Shown one piece after another: positions 19,776 to 29,559 of a DNA stretch of 64,000 nt (position 1 is its first letter; each line of letters opens with the position of its first letter). The notes under the pieces are model-generated. The model made no database searches and had not been told where the DNA came from. It saw only the letters and a program-made list of their open reading frames with translations. The translations under genes and the position numbers were made by a program. Source of the stretch: Symbiodinium kawagutii (taxonomy: Eukaryota; Sar; Dinophyceae; Suessiales; Symbiodiniaceae). The stretch lies in contig VSDK01007030.1 of the NCBI GenBank assembly GCA_009767595.1, positions 197,795 through 261,794 on the forward strand. The letters run 5' to 3'.

Positions 19776-19872
19776 CTTCAAGAGCCTCTGAAGCTTCTGT
19801 GGCGCCGGTGTCGTTGCGAACTGTCTGAAGTTGCCAAACGTTCTCCAGGGGAAAGACACTCGGAACAATGAC
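19776..19872 (-). CDS. Module exon, segment c (ENVWQLQT)
   Basis: The acceptor TTTGTCAG is followed by VIVPSVFPLENVWQLQTVRN and then DTGATEASEALE, ending before GTCCCACG. The V-x-x-P then N-V-W-x-L-Q-T pattern is segment c. It lies downstream of the 11-bp satellite region for the plus strand, so on the minus strand the satellite sits in the intron after this exon. Confidence 0.6.
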
Positions 19873-19904
19873 CTGACAAACTTGAAGAACTGCTGGACTG
19901 CAAA

Positions 19905-20280
19905 TCATTTTCTGGGAAGCGGCATTTGTGTTGTCAACAAAAAGGTTGCAGCAGGCGGCAGTGCCTCCAGATAGTACGCATAGATGAGTTCCTTCTCAAG
20001 GATGCTTCCTCTCAAGAATCCCAGCATGTACAGCATGCTCAGCATAAGTGAGAAGAGACATGAAGAGAGATTAAGAGACAGTGCCAACGCAAAAGTTCAA
20101 CATGCATTCACACGTTTTCACATGTTTTCCACACGCTTTCACATCTTCAATTCTCCAGTCCTGGTGTGAAGCTCATGGAGGCAACCCGACGCTCCATCTC
20201 TGTGCTGTTCTCCACAGTTAAGTTCAAACCACGACCTGGACTTCCGACTTCAGATTGTAAAAATTATCAACAAATAAAGC
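19905..20280 (-). other. Two candidate module-like exons
   Basis: At about 20270-20165 the minus strand reads SEVGSPGRGLNLTVENSTEM and then ERRVASMSFTPG. At about 20005-19910 it reads YAYYLEALPPAATFLLTTQM. L-x-L-T-V-x-N and the Y-x-x-E-A-L-P-P run resemble b2 pieces. Splice ends are not fixed. Confidence 0.25.
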
Positions 20281-20870
20281 ACAAACAAATGACATCCAAT
20301 AGCCAAGGTACAACTACTTGTTATTTGACTGTACAATGTTCTGTTTGTAAAGAAGCAGGGACACTTGTCAAAATTGTCTCTCATGACCGAAGAGCAGGTG
20401 TGCAGAGTCAGTCAGTGTGGACAGGCTTATTTATTTACTTTATTTACAACACAAAGCCAAAAGCACGTCTTGAAAACTCTGCGGCTAAGCCACAGTCGGC
20501 AATTGACCCGACAGGGAGCCAAGAGTAACCTTGGTGCGTTGCTCTAGCTACATCTAGCTACCATATGCTATGGATATGGGTTCTCACAGTGTATGAACCA
20601 CTGCGAGAGAAGCAAACATCAAGCCCAAAAGTGAGAGGAAGAAATCGCAGTCAAAGTTCAAAGGCGAACAGAGTGCATTCAGAATGCATTCATTGCATCT
20701 GCTCGTTTCAATTGTGCAATGTTGTGCCGCTGTGCTCTGCTGCAGTGTCAAGTCGTTACAATTCACTCCAAGCAGCCATCAATCTCCAAATGAAGAGGAG
20801 ATATCCGATTGACATGACATGCCTCTGGCGAGGCCCCAGTCCAAAATAAAAGTTGTTGCCAAGTCGAGGC
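20280..20870. other. Region with only weak coding signs
   Basis: Minus-strand fragments such as VTLGSLSGQLPTVA (about 20525-20480) and HVNRISPLHLEIDGCLE (about 20820-20770) could be small exons. Plus-strand frames of similar length also exist. Nothing is firm. Confidence 0.15.
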
Positions 20871-21031
20871 AAAAGAACGACCTACAGTAGTTTGATTAAA
20901 TGGTATCAACGCCGTGGAGAGGATCTTCTGCATTCTATTCTATTTACTTACTTTATACGTATTGTATTCCATTATCTTTATTCTATCTTATTTCTTTTCT
21001 CATTTGTTCATATTATTCTTTTTTGTTTTTC

Positions 21032-21163
21032 ATCTCCGAGGGCCTCTGGAAAGCTGAAGCCACTGGGCGCCGTCAGCTCCAAGGCCACATGCACAGCTCC
21101 AGGAACCAACAGACTGCTGCCCAAGCGAAAGGTCACCATGACGGGTTGCCTCGGAAGCGGAGC
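21032..21163 (-). CDS. Module exon, segments a+b (TAPSGFSFPEAL)
   Basis: The acceptor CCTTGCAG is followed in phase 0 by APLPRQPVMVTFRLGSSLLV and then PGAVHVALELTAPSGFSFPE. It carries a complete segment a and the start of segment b: V-x-F-x-L, P-G-A-V, L-x-L-T-A-P-S-G-F-S-F. The other minus frames are closed or motif-free. No GT follows near the end, so a GA or GC donor is inferred. It is one of the most convincing copies. Confidence 0.68.
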
Positions 21164-21234
21164 CTGCAAGGCCTAGGGAAGTCTTCGAGCTACGAACATC
21201 TGCTGCAGTGCAGGATGTGCTGCCTGCGTCAAGC

Positions 21235-21420
21235 TGTCCTCACCGTCCCCACCTTGTCCCTGGGCCCTGTCCATTGCAAGGCCTTGATCGCCAAGCTACG
21301 GCGTCGATGATGCAAGCGGCAGCCAGGACAAAATGCTGGCGATGATGGCTCGAAGAGTGTAGCCTGGAACCATCCCATGGCATCATGGCATGTCTTGTTG
21401 CTTGGCACTGCTTTGCTTTC
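21235..21420 (-). CDS. Candidate exon before the 21163 module
   Basis: The minus strand is open with WFQATLFEPSSPAFCPGCRL and then SLAIKALQWTGPRDKVGTV. It has Cys residues and no module motif. A second minus frame is also open. Confidence 0.2.
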
Positions 21421-21459
21421 ACATCTTTTACCTATGATCAGAAATCGGAATTCCCTCAT

Positions 21460-21560
21460 TTTCTTTCTACTTTCTTCCTTCTTATCTCCTCCTATCTTTC
21501 TCCTATCTCTATCTATCTATTGTCTATCTATCTTTCAATCTATTTCTCTTTTTTTCTTCT
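21460..21560. repeat. Pyrimidine-rich CTAT/TTTCT tract
   Basis: The sequence tttctactttcttccttcttatctcc leads into ctatctctatctatctattgtctatctatc. It lies between two candidate minus-strand exons. Confidence 0.7.
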
Positions 21561-21579
21561 CATTTTCTCCCAACTCCTT

Positions 21580-21657
21580 CCACCGTTGGCCTGGCACCAC
21601 AGCGGCTTGAAAGCGGAAGCGGTACTCCAGGTATCCAGCGCCCGCCTCGTAGATCTC
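21580..21657 (-). CDS. Module-gene exon (YLEYRFRFQAAVVPGQRW)
   Basis: The acceptor TTCGCCAG is followed in phase 0 by EIYEAGAGYLEYRFRFQAAV and then VPGQRWKELG. The G-Y-L-E-Y-R-F-R-F-x-A run is b2-like, with a terminal Trp. It lies between better module exons on both sides. Confidence 0.48.
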
Positions 21658-21809
21658 CTGGCGAACCACGAATCTTCGAACATCAAACGACGTGCAAAAT
21701 CCACAACTTCCACAACTTTACAACTTCCACAACCACGAAGTAAGTTACAACTCACTTCCACAACTTTACATAAGTTTACAGTTTACATGACCTGTCAAGC
21801 TTTTCATTT

Positions 21810-21995
21810 CCAAGAGCTGCGCTCCAGCATCCAGGCGTTGGCACTGCGCAGGTCTGGATGCAACTCGGGGTCAATCGCGGCGTTGACGATTTCTGCCTGC
21901 AACGTCAGATCCACCGCAGCAGCGATCTGCGGATTCACCTCAAAGCGGGTCCGCGTGCCATGCGTGACCGTTGGAATTCTCAAAATGCTGAGATC
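21810..21995 (-). CDS. Module-gene exon (ILRIPTVTHGTRTRFEV)
   Basis: After the acceptor GATGATCTCAG the minus strand reads ILRIPTVTHGTRTRFEVNPQ, then AAAVDLTLQAEIV and DPELHPDLRSANAWMLERSS. It is open throughout, with alternating hydrophobic residues and no stop. The N-A-W end recalls N-x-W of segment c. Confidence 0.48.
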
Positions 21996-22178
21996 ATCTG
22001 ACATCACAGATACATCACAGTAGTTGAGAATTCTGTAAAAGGTGCTGACATCACAACTACTCTGTCTTTCGACACGACGAAAAGAGGTCCATCTCTGCCA
22101 GGCAAATATGTCTTCCATATTCTTCCATAATATCTTGACGTAAGATTGTGGTTTGCTTCACAGCAACACGCATCAAAC

Positions 22179-22361
22179 TCGTTCATCAAACTCTGCGTCT
22201 CCGACCAAAGTGAGCTCGAGCTGGTTCTTGGGGTCGGCAGCCGGTGCGTTGATCGGGTCGTACACGACGGTTGCCAAAGTTACAGCTGATTGCCCCATCA
22301 AGGTGGGCTGGCCTCCTGCCATGGAAAGGGCAGAAGCAGTCGCAAGATTCACAAAGACCCA
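22179..22361 (-). CDS. Module-gene exon (WVFVNLATASALSMAGG)
   Basis: The acceptor CTACAAACAG is followed in phase 0 by WVFVNLATASALSMAGGQPT. It continues SAVTLATVVYDPINAPAADP and LELTLVGDAEFDE. A GTTTGATG donor fits at 22178, giving 183 bp (61 codons). It directly follows the L-R-I-T-A-P exon, so it probably carries the b2/c part of that copy in diverged form. A shadow frame on the same strand is Arg/Cys-rich and unlikely. Confidence 0.55.
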
Positions 22362-22440
22362 CTGTTTGTAGATTCACAATGATTCACAATGATTCAAAAA
22401 CAATGCAAAGACTTCATGTGCCTATCTAGGTCGACCACAC

Positions 22441-22543
22441 TCGGAACCACCAATTCGACCATAGCATTGGGGGCTCCTACAACCCATTGGTAACCGAAGG
22501 GAGCTGTGATGCGTAGCCGAGACCCATGGGAAGTGATGCTCAC
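22441..22543 (-). CDS. Module exon, segments a+b (LRITAPFGYQW)
   Basis: The acceptor GTGTCACTCAG leads in phase 0 into VSITSHGSRLRITAPFGYQW and then VVGAPNAMVELVVP. L-R-I-T-A-P-x-G-Y is uninterrupted here. This matches the spliced product of the 18698 and 18291 exons and confirms that junction. Confidence 0.58.
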
Positions 22544-22989
22544 CTGAGTGACAAAAGGATCTGTCGAAGAGTTCAACTTCTAAGTAGCGAAAACTGCAGC
22601 GAACCACGAGAAACCGGTTGTAATTACCATGAGAGTAAACAAATGTGTACAAATTTTCACTTGTTGTCAGGTCTCGTGAGAAACAGGCACTTGGAGCCCT
22701 CAATACTCCAATTTCATGGACCATGAACTACCCCCTCTTCTGTTCGAAAAATCCTGAATTTTGCAGCTAAGCTCACCATGGGCCGGAATCGCACTGTGAC
22801 ACTCGTCCGGACTGAAGGCGTAAGATCTGCAGGCTCAATGAGGAAGTCCATGATCTTAAAGAATGTCAGCCGAGCATTGACAAAGTCATCCTTTCTTCTC
22901 TTCCAAAAAACTGAAGATGACGTTATCATGTGTCTTGTCAGGCTGTGGAAAATACTGCCATCGAAGGTACTGTCGCTGGATAAACTCTG

Positions 22990-23260
22990 AAGCCCTGCAA
23001 GAAGGGACCAAGCGGAACATTCCTGGCGTGATAGAAAGGTGATCGACCTGATGTATCTCTGATGATGATGTTGAGGTCAGTGTCGGTCCTAGATGTTTCC
23101 AAGATATCGCCTTGCAGCGATAGAAGATCAAGCCTGATGGGCGAATCAAGGTATGGACTGCCAATGGCATGGCGAAAAGATGCGAACAAAGGGCTGAGGT
23201 AAAACACTGAAGCTCCGCATTCCAACATGTTGAAAGAATGTTGTGTTGGTTGTGAGAAAT
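22990..23260 (-). CDS. Candidate module exon (LIRPSGLIFYRC)
   Basis: One minus frame reads PLAVHTLIRPSGLIFYRCKA, with R-P-S-G-L-I-F then Cys in the place of A-P-x-G-F-x-F-x3-C. An overlapping frame reads VFYLSPLFASFRHAIGSPYL and is also open for over 200 bp. The motif favours the first. Confidence 0.35.
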
Positions 23261-23317
23261 GCTTGACAAAAATTAACATGTTCATACATTTTCGGAGGTT
23301 CCCCTAACCCTTTTCCC

Positions 23318-23650
23318 TACCTCCAAGGCAAATTGTCCAAAGTCTCGTAGCTGCCGGGATAAGGATTTCGCAAAGGAAAGAGCTTGGCTGCATAGAAAGT
23401 TTCCGAGAGAAAGGCTGCAGCCATTGGCATCTGCAGTGCGAAGAGGTTGTGTCCAAGGTTGGACAACGGGTTGGAACCTCGAAACTTCGCAGATGCAGAA
23501 AGTGATGCAGCTTGCTGTGTAAATATAAGCAGAGTAAACCCCCATGACTTGGTAACCCCTGTGACTTGGCCAAACTCTGCCAGGATGCAGGTCATACCAG
23601 GATCTGGAAAACCGAAGATCACTTGGAAACCGCAGGGCAGTTCCTTGGAA
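23318..23650 (-). CDS. Long exon of the module gene (SNPLSNLGHNLFALQM)
   Basis: The minus strand is open for over 300 bp. It reads SSKELPCGFQVIFGFPDPGM, then WGFTLLIFTQQAASLS, then SNPLSNLGHNLFALQMPMAA. P-C-G-F-x-V resembles segment b, and x-N-P to H-N-L-F-A-L-Q-M resembles c. It may contain a small intron. An alternative frame gives VVQPWTQPLRTADANG near 23440. Confidence 0.42.
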
Positions 23651-23659
23651 GAAGCAGGA

Positions 23660-24540
23660 CTTACATGGACTTACTATACTTACTCGCGTTCTCAGATTAA
23701 CTTTTTGTGAACCTCAACAACTGTGAACCGCATGGCAAGAGCTGTAAAACTATGTAAAACAAAACATTCCTTGGATGTCTGCTGATGTCTGCTGAGAAGC
23801 GAAGCGAAAACCCTTAGGAGCAACAACCATCGCACGGCTGGCACCCGATCCTTGAGAACCTGGGTCGCACAAGGACAGCAATGATGTCCAATGTCCCAGT
23901 TGTGTCAACCTCGACTCTGTGACATCGACAACAACATTAATACCAACATTCTCCTTGTATTTTTTTGGGAGCATGTGCATTTGAACATGGATCTTCGGAC
24001 CTATGCCGTGCTTGTCTGCGTCGATTCATAACAAGTTAATCTGTCAATGTATGTTCTCTCGCTGAAGCTTGCAACGAAGCGTGCTTCAGTCATGCAACGG
24101 GGCTTAAAGAAAATCTGGATCTCATTGTACTGGTCGAAATCCATCCTGACACCCACACGAACGATATACAGTCACACAAGTAGTAAATCCAAAAGAAGCG
24201 TGTGGAAAACGAAGCTCTCACATCCTTGCACGAAACCTGATGAGGCAAGCATTCGCAAATGCATTTTGGTCAAAATCTGCGCGTCTAGGGAATCCCTATT
24301 CAAAGTTACCCATTCAAAAGTTGAAATCCGATATGTGAATCTCTGTGAATCATTGTGCATATATATCTCTGTGAATCTGTTTGGATCTCTGACTGCATCT
24401 GACTGCATCTGCTTCGTCCTCATAGGCATCAGGAAGACTTGCTGCAACGAAGTGATCACAGGCCATCCTTTCCACGTGGTCGTTGCGGAACCCACAGGGG
24501 ACTCAAAGACCACCTGAGGCGCAGCTCCCGTTGGCATACC
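23660..24540. other. Spacer with weak open frames
   Basis: Minus frames near 23980-23750 (VGINVVVDVTESRLTQLG) and plus frames near 24047-24517 are open, but no motif or paired splice sites were found. Confidence 0.15.
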
Positions 24541-24544
24541 ATGC

Positions 24545-24644
24545 CCTGTGGACTCCGAAGACGTGACGCATTCGTGACATCTGTGTGTTCTCGCCATGGA
24601 GCTCTCCACTCTCCAGCGGGCAACGTCGCTTCTGGATTTGTCAC
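24545..24644 (-). CDS. Module exon, segment c (VTNPEATLPAGEW)
   Basis: The acceptor GAGCATGCAG is followed in phase 0 by VTNPEATLPAGEWRAPWREH. Starting at V-x-N-P is what is expected after exons ending x-F-x-L-Q, as at 6110. The end near a GC dinucleotide at 24544 is tentative, and an overlapping frame (SSESTGHGMPTGAAPQVVFE) is open. Confidence 0.48.
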
Positions 24645-24980
24645 CTGCATGCTCAACGTCACCTCAGACCACCAAAGATGACTTGAAGGGCGGTGATTGT
24701 CCGCTATCCCAGCTGTGGGAAAAGTAGTGACACCACTTTGCATGCCGAGGTTTGCCGAGATGCCGATTGATGAGCATAAAGATTTTGATTGTCCTCGTTG
24801 CCATTTCTAACCACAACCACACCATGACTTCAACATCAAGAAATCGAGGACTGCATCGAGTTGCATCCTGTCCTGAAACACCAGCCTGCAATAGGCTTCG
24901 TATGAGGTGCCAACCAGCTGCGCATCCTTGTCTCAGTGGTTCGAGTCTCAAAAGGACTCAATGTCTTTAAGTAGAAACGG

Positions 24981-25046
24981 AGAAAGTGAAGAAAGTGAAG
25001 AAAGTGAAGAAAGCGAAGAAAGTAAAGAAAGTGAGGAAAGCGAAAG
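24981..25046. repeat. (GAAAGTGAA)n short tandem repeat
   Basis: About seven 9-bp units gaaagtgaa with drift to gaaagcgaa and gaaagtaaa. Confidence 0.88.
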
Positions 25047-25389
25047 ACTTCTTCACAAGCAAAGGCCGTAGGAGATGCCTTTGAGGCACTGATGGGAAGA
25101 GAATCCAGTGCAACATAGTGCAACTATGTGCAACTTACAGCCTGTAAAAATCACGAAAACATTAGTGCGGTAGAACTGACATTTGCGACAGGAAAAAGAC
25201 TGACCCATCTACTTTGCACTGTGGCATCCCTGACAATTCTTTTCTATGCACTCTTGCTATCATTTAGATCCATTTGAGGTACCAATTGCAGTAAGAATTG
25301 TCATTGGTGAAGAGTTGCCCCAACTTCCTCAAAGGATCATCGCATCCGCCAAACGTGGCTTATTTGTCGCCCTGTTTGCCTCCTCCTTT

Positions 25390-25505
25390 TCCACCAAGCG
25401 ACAGGCTTTGAAGTCCCGAGCTCGCAGCTGCCAACGCGAAGGTGGAAAGGAGGAAGCACGGACAGTGTCGTGAGAGCTGTGCTGGATCCCAAGATGTTCA
25501 CCTGA
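25390..25505 (-). CDS. Candidate module-gene exon (VLPPFHLRVGSC)
   Basis: The acceptor TTTTTCAG precedes the exon; the minus strand reads VNILGSSTALTTLSVLPPFH and then LRVGSCELGTSKPVAWW. P-P-F-x-L followed by Cys may be a degenerate segment b. Confidence 0.35.
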
Positions 25506-25589
25506 AAAATGTCCAAAATGTTGAAAACTTTGAACGAAAAAAGCTCAAACCTTTCCTTTGCAAAGGTGAAGCCGTACATCAAGAATCAG

Positions 25590-26310
25590 AAACAAAGGAG
25601 AACATGGAGCAAAGCCATCTCCAGCCTTGGGGAAGATGGTCATTTGCAAGGTCTGCCGCGCACCATAGGAGTTGTCAGCCTCCAGCTTCGCACACAACAA
25701 TCAGTGGATTTTGTTGAGGCCACCGAAGAGAAAACTCTTTCTGCCCCCTACCTCCAGCGTTGTAAAGACTTGGAGGTTGGGAGGCAAGTAGTTGGGCTCC
25801 GCAGAAACGATCTGCACAGCGCCACTCAGCTACCCATAGACGTCCCATGGACATGTTTGTCAAGGTCAACACATGTCAACACAAATTCCATGCATTCCAT
25901 GGACCTTATCGAAGAACTGGCCCTTTGAAGCAGCATACCAAGATCCTATGGAGCCCTGACCTGCCACATGCTCGGATTCCAATCTTTCACAAAGAAAATG
26001 CAAAAGAGAAATGCGAAAAAGAAATGCAAAATGAATCTTAAAAGAAATTTCAAAAGAAATGAAAGTGAGAAAGAAAGAATAGAAAGAAATCGAAACGTAG
26101 AAGCGGCTTCGATCTCCAAGTGCTGGGCCTTTCGGTTTTGCCAATGTCATACGGAGGTAGTGGCGAATGTTGGGCGAAAGTGCTTGGTCCAACAGCAATC
26201 GAAGCACATTGTTTCCAGCTCGGCCATCCTAAAAAATCTAAGGCAAGTGACAGGTGTATCATTTCGATCTCGGCTGCAAGACTCTGTAAGCATGTTCCAA
26301 TCACAAAGTA
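25590..26310. other. Open on both strands, undecided
   Basis: A plus-strand frame (25590-25850: GLPRTIGVVSLQLRTQQSVD) and minus frames (VSAEPNYLPPNLQVFTTLEV; IEMIHLSLALDFLGWPSW; VTCLRFFRMAELETMCFDCC) are all plausible. Repeated GAAATGAAAG purine words fill 25990-26090. I could not choose. Confidence 0.15.
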
Positions 26311-26349
26311 GGAAGGATGGAAAGAAAGCGAAAGTGACAAAGGGATAGA

Positions 26350-26950
26350 AGATGAACAGAAGGAATGAAAAAGTGGAAAATATTTCAGAATGAGAAAAGA
26401 AATATTGTTCCAAATCTCTCACTGTTCTCCTGTGGGACAGATTCCACTGTGCAACTTCCATAGATAGGACTCACCAGCCTCAAGCCAAGGAAGCCAGGAA
26501 GTTAAGGAGAAGGAAGCAAAGCACAGATAATGACATCATGTGAGACATTACAAACAAGAAACAATGAAAAGCCTGAAATTCTCAAAAAAACAAAAAAATG
26601 CTTTGAGAGATCTGCAACCTGTGATGCAAATCACTTCCTCTGGATAGCGTGCTCAGGTGCTTTAGTGGTCCGCAAACTGTTTGCCGTGTCTGCAGGCAAG
26701 CAACCCCGAAGCATCAAATCCAGGACAGGTCCCACCAAAGGAAAGGCCCTCGTTGGAGAATATGAAGGGTGAAGAGAAAATTCGTATCCTGGGGAGGATC
26801 TCGGTGGGGTGATTTCTTGGCACCAAAATCCACATTTTACCGAAGTCTACGGCTTCTGGTGTTTCTCGTGGAAGGGCTGAAGGAGGCTCCTAAACTTCCA
26901 TAATATGCAGATCTTCTGCAAAGAACTGTTCCCAGGTCGACTTGTTCAAC
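26350..26950. other. Spacer, no supported gene
   Basis: There is purine-rich sequence near 26320-26400 and short frames on both strands without motifs. Confidence 0.4.
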
Positions 26951-26960
26951 TGTTTCAGAT

Positions 26961-27108
26961 GTCAACCTTGGCCTCTTAGCCTTGGCCAATACTACGAACC
27001 CCGAATCGGGCGGTTACCGAGTGAACTTTGATGCCTTGGTACTTCATTGCCCGATCAAAACATTGGACGAAATGTGCCAAGGGTCTCTGTTCCTGCTGGA
27101 AGTCCTCC
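26961..27108 (+). other. Plus-strand exon-like stretch opposite the main direction
   Basis: The pyrimidine-ending acceptor CAACTGTTTCAG is followed on the plus strand by VNLGLLALANTTNPESGGYR and then VNFDALVLHCPIKTLDEMC. It is as protein-like as many minus exons. The minus strand is also open (FRMSVCSTHSSSPEDFQQEQ). It is listed as an ambiguity. Confidence 0.22.
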
Positions 27109-27239
27109 GGAGATGAAGAATGTGTACTGCACACGCTCATCCGAAATCGATGCCTACCGAAGAAAGCTTCAAGTGCTGTTCAAGTTGACCAAAAACGGAG
27201 ATAAATGGGAAGAAGTGCTTCCATCAACTCCTGTCAATC

Positions 27240-27365
27240 GTTATTTGCCGTGAATCTGCTTGACTTGAGCAGCACATGCTTGGCCCTGCCATGGCAACAC
27301 GCCCAAAGGACGTCAGCGCCCCAGGGGATTGCACCACCAGTTCTGGCACCTCAAATGTCAGGGTT
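27240..27365 (-). CDS. Candidate exon (TLTFEVPELVVQSPG)
   Basis: After the AG in CTTTTCAAAACCCTGACATT the minus strand reads TLTFEVPELVVQSPGALTSF and then GRVAMAGPSMCC. T-F-x-V-P and Q-S-P-G-A-L are loosely module-like. A second minus frame is also open. Confidence 0.28.
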
Positions 27366-27644
27366 TTGAAAAGCTGCAAAATAGATGAAAGCATTCTCAG
27401 CATTGAAGGAATAGTCAAAGGATAGGAGAAGGAGCGGGACAAAGGGAAGAGAAAGTTGAGGAAGAAGGAAGGGATGCTTAGGAGAGGAATGGGGAATATG
27501 AATTGACTCCGTGAAAAGAAGGCGATCATTGGAAGCCCGGTGGATGACTAGCAGTAGTATGCAGCACTGGGCCATGACTATGGACTCCCCGGTGACTTCC
27601 CCTAATAAGTGAAAACACAAGACAGATTCATATATTGAATGTAA

Positions 27645-27690
27645 TGATTTTCATATGTATATATATATAATATCTATCCACTTCATTTAA
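27645..27690. repeat. TA-rich microsatellite
   Basis: The sequence tcatatgtatatatatataatatc is a short (TA)n island within otherwise unremarkable spacer. Confidence 0.75.
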
Positions 27691-27799
27691 GGGAACACTA
27701 TCTTCCCTTTCTTCAAAATGTTCTTGTTGCTCCAATCCCAAGCTATGCCCAGACACGATTTGTATCGTGCCCTCTTCGAGAGGCGTCGAGAGGCCCAGT

Positions 27800-28100
27800 G
27801 AATCTGGAGCATTTCACAGGTGCACTTGAGATGTTTTGCTCATGGACGATGCGTGATGCAGATCTTGATCAATGTCCATCTTGCAGATGGATCTGCTGGG
27901 TGCCATGGTTTTTGATTCGCTGGTACACATTGCTTGCTGATATCGCAAGATTGGGTAGTTCGGTGGCCAGAAATACTATATACTTCTCTATGTACTTGCG
28001 AAATGTTACAACGTGCTTTGGTCATCAGCAAGGACTTTGCTTTGTGCACACGCCACTAAAACTGAACGAAACGTTGAGGTTTGTCTCACTGATTTCAACC
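27800..28100 (-). other. Weak exon candidates
   Basis: The minus strand is open with VHREVYSISGHRTTQSCDIS after a CGCAAG acceptor, and separately with LNVSFSFSGVCTKQSPC. The plus strand is open too. No motif. Confidence 0.18.
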
Positions 28101-28164
28101 AAGAGAGGACTTTTAAGAGATCTGTAGAAGAGGGAAATCTGATGCACGGTCTTCCTGAAATCTA

Positions 28165-28360
28165 TGGAGATTTGGAAATCTCACTGCTTCCAAAAAGTCT
28201 CGGACTTGCCACACCTGGTGGCAAAATCTGGAGCTGAAAGCTTTGGATCCGCTTCGAAGCCGAGGGCAGGATGCCCAAAACCAACAAATCATAGCCTGGG
28301 AAAAAGCTTCGGGCTGCTGGCCCAAGGCCAGTAGCAACCAACGCACATTGCTTACCTGAT
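28165..28360 (-). CDS. Candidate module-gene exon (LQILPPGVA)
   Basis: The minus strand reads CALVATGLGPAARSFFPGYD, then LLVLGILPSASKRIQSFQLQ and ILPPGVASP. x-F-x-L-Q-I-L-P-P-G is reminiscent of the end of segment a. Another frame is open over the same bases. Confidence 0.3.
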
Positions 28361-28439
28361 AGAGGGATGAAGAATCCGCAGAAGATATGAGAAGATGAAA
28401 GAAAACAAAGAAGGGATAACGAAAGATAAGGAAACGAAG

Positions 28440-28640
28440 CCAACAAAAATCAGGACTTCCAAGTGTCTTGGGAAACCCTTGTTGGAACATGTTGGAACCA
28501 GGTCGAATCGATGCCCAAATGCAGCCAAAGTTCGAGCATTTCTATTGAGAGATCCGGCCAATTCCAAAGTCATGATGCCATAAGGTCCACTTTTGCCTTG
28601 GCAGTTTAGTTCAATCAGAGTCAGAAACAAGTGTGTTTTA
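28440..28640 (-). CDS. Candidate module-gene exon (GHRFDLVPTC)
   Basis: The minus strand is open with SKTHLFLTLIELNCQGKSGP, then MTLELAGSLNRNARTLAAFG and HRFDLVPTC. Here L-x-L-A-G-S-L and a later F-D-L-x-x-x-C could be segments a and b in diverged form. The frame continues into intron-like sequence. Confidence 0.33.
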
Positions 28641-28779
28641 CTCATGGTGAATCTGTATGATAAATACACATAAACATATATAAATAATCTGAAGATACTG
28701 AATTGTAAATGCATATAAAAGTAGAACTTTGATGAACTTTGTGTGTTTTCATTATTTTCATTGTACTGCTCTCTTTCTG

Positions 28780-28990
28780 GAGACTTGTCGTTCTCAACTC
28801 TGGGCTCCAAGGCATGCTTCGAGCGGAGGTAAATTGGGCGCTTCGAGGACCTTTCGGCAGTTCTCGTTCTCTCCAAGCTCGACGTATTCGCCTCGTAAGG
28901 GACTTGTAGCGTTGTAAGACAACTTGTAAAACAACTTGTAAGACAACTTGTAAGATGTTGCAAGATGTTGTAAGGTCTTGTGAAGTTCAG
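28780..28990 (-). other. Candidate exon next to an ACAACTTGTAAG repeat
   Basis: At about 28900-28790 the minus strand reads LRGEYVELGENENCRKVLEA and then PNLPPLEACLGAQS. Directly on the high-coordinate side, 28916-28978, is a short tandem of acaacttgtaag units (about four), so the exon begins at the repeat edge. Confidence 0.28.
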
Positions 28991-29019
28991 GACACAGCAA
29001 TGCAGTCAGCGAGCTAAAG

Positions 29020-29500
29020 TCACTGTGCTTTGCAAACTTCTATTTCTTTTGGCAAACTTCAGATGGGTGGCAAACTTCCTGCGTTGCTTGGCAGTAGACG
29101 GTGAAGCCAAAAGACAGCCGCATCCTGGGTGGATTGCTTTTTGGTGTCAAATCTAAGAAACAGCTTTGATCCCAGTCATTCTGAATCAAAACTACACACA
29201 CGCCTCAACTGCTTTTTATGTGATGCAAACTTGATCCCCCACAGCTGATGAAAAAAACATCGCATGTCTCTCAAGATTTCTCACTCGCCAAATCCGCGTC
29301 TTTAACACTACTCGCTGGTACCTGACGGAGCCATCTTCATGAGGTATTCCGTAGGCAGGGTTTGCACCTCAACAACGTTTCTATGCTGAAAGCTTTCGTC
29401 ATGAAATGAAGGCTGAAATTTAGATGGCAATAGATGGCAACTAAAGGCACTTCTGCCGAGCGATCATTGTTGCAACTCTTCGTGCATAGCACATGAAGCA
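29020..29500. other. Spacer, nothing recognised
   Basis: No frame, motif or repeat worth naming was seen, apart from two ATGGCAA repeats near 29430. Confidence 0.4.
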
Positions 29501-29559
29501 ATTCACAGAGCTTGATTTTCTCAATGCCCAGCCTGTTGTGAATGAGATGAAGATTGGCA

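Larger units (their letters stand above)
2719..24644 (-). other. Locus of a very large repeat-module secreted/surface protein gene
   Basis: At least twenty minus-strand exons across about 22 kb encode variants of one module. Segment a has alternating hydrophobic residues ending L-x-I. Segment b is A-P-x-G-F-x-F then a Cys. Segment b2 has an A-R/E-x-L beta segment ending Y-x-F-x-L-Q. Segment c is V-x-N-P then N-x-W. Segment b copies are seen near 22.5, 21.1, 18.3, 16.6, 8.3, 7.0 and 2.8 kb. Cysteines, alternating beta-type hydrophobicity and no charged enzymatic motif suggest an extracellular domain. Neither gene end was found, and one gene versus a tandem family cannot be decided here. I know no named Pfam family for it; large dinoflagellate proteins with similar motifs probably exist. 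Confidence 0.6.

Noticed and set aside
19024..19791. Plus-strand open frames reading ICISYVFHMYF repeatedly
   Set aside because: They come from the 11-bp satellite. Since 11 is not a multiple of 3 the unit passes through all frames, none of which contains a stop.
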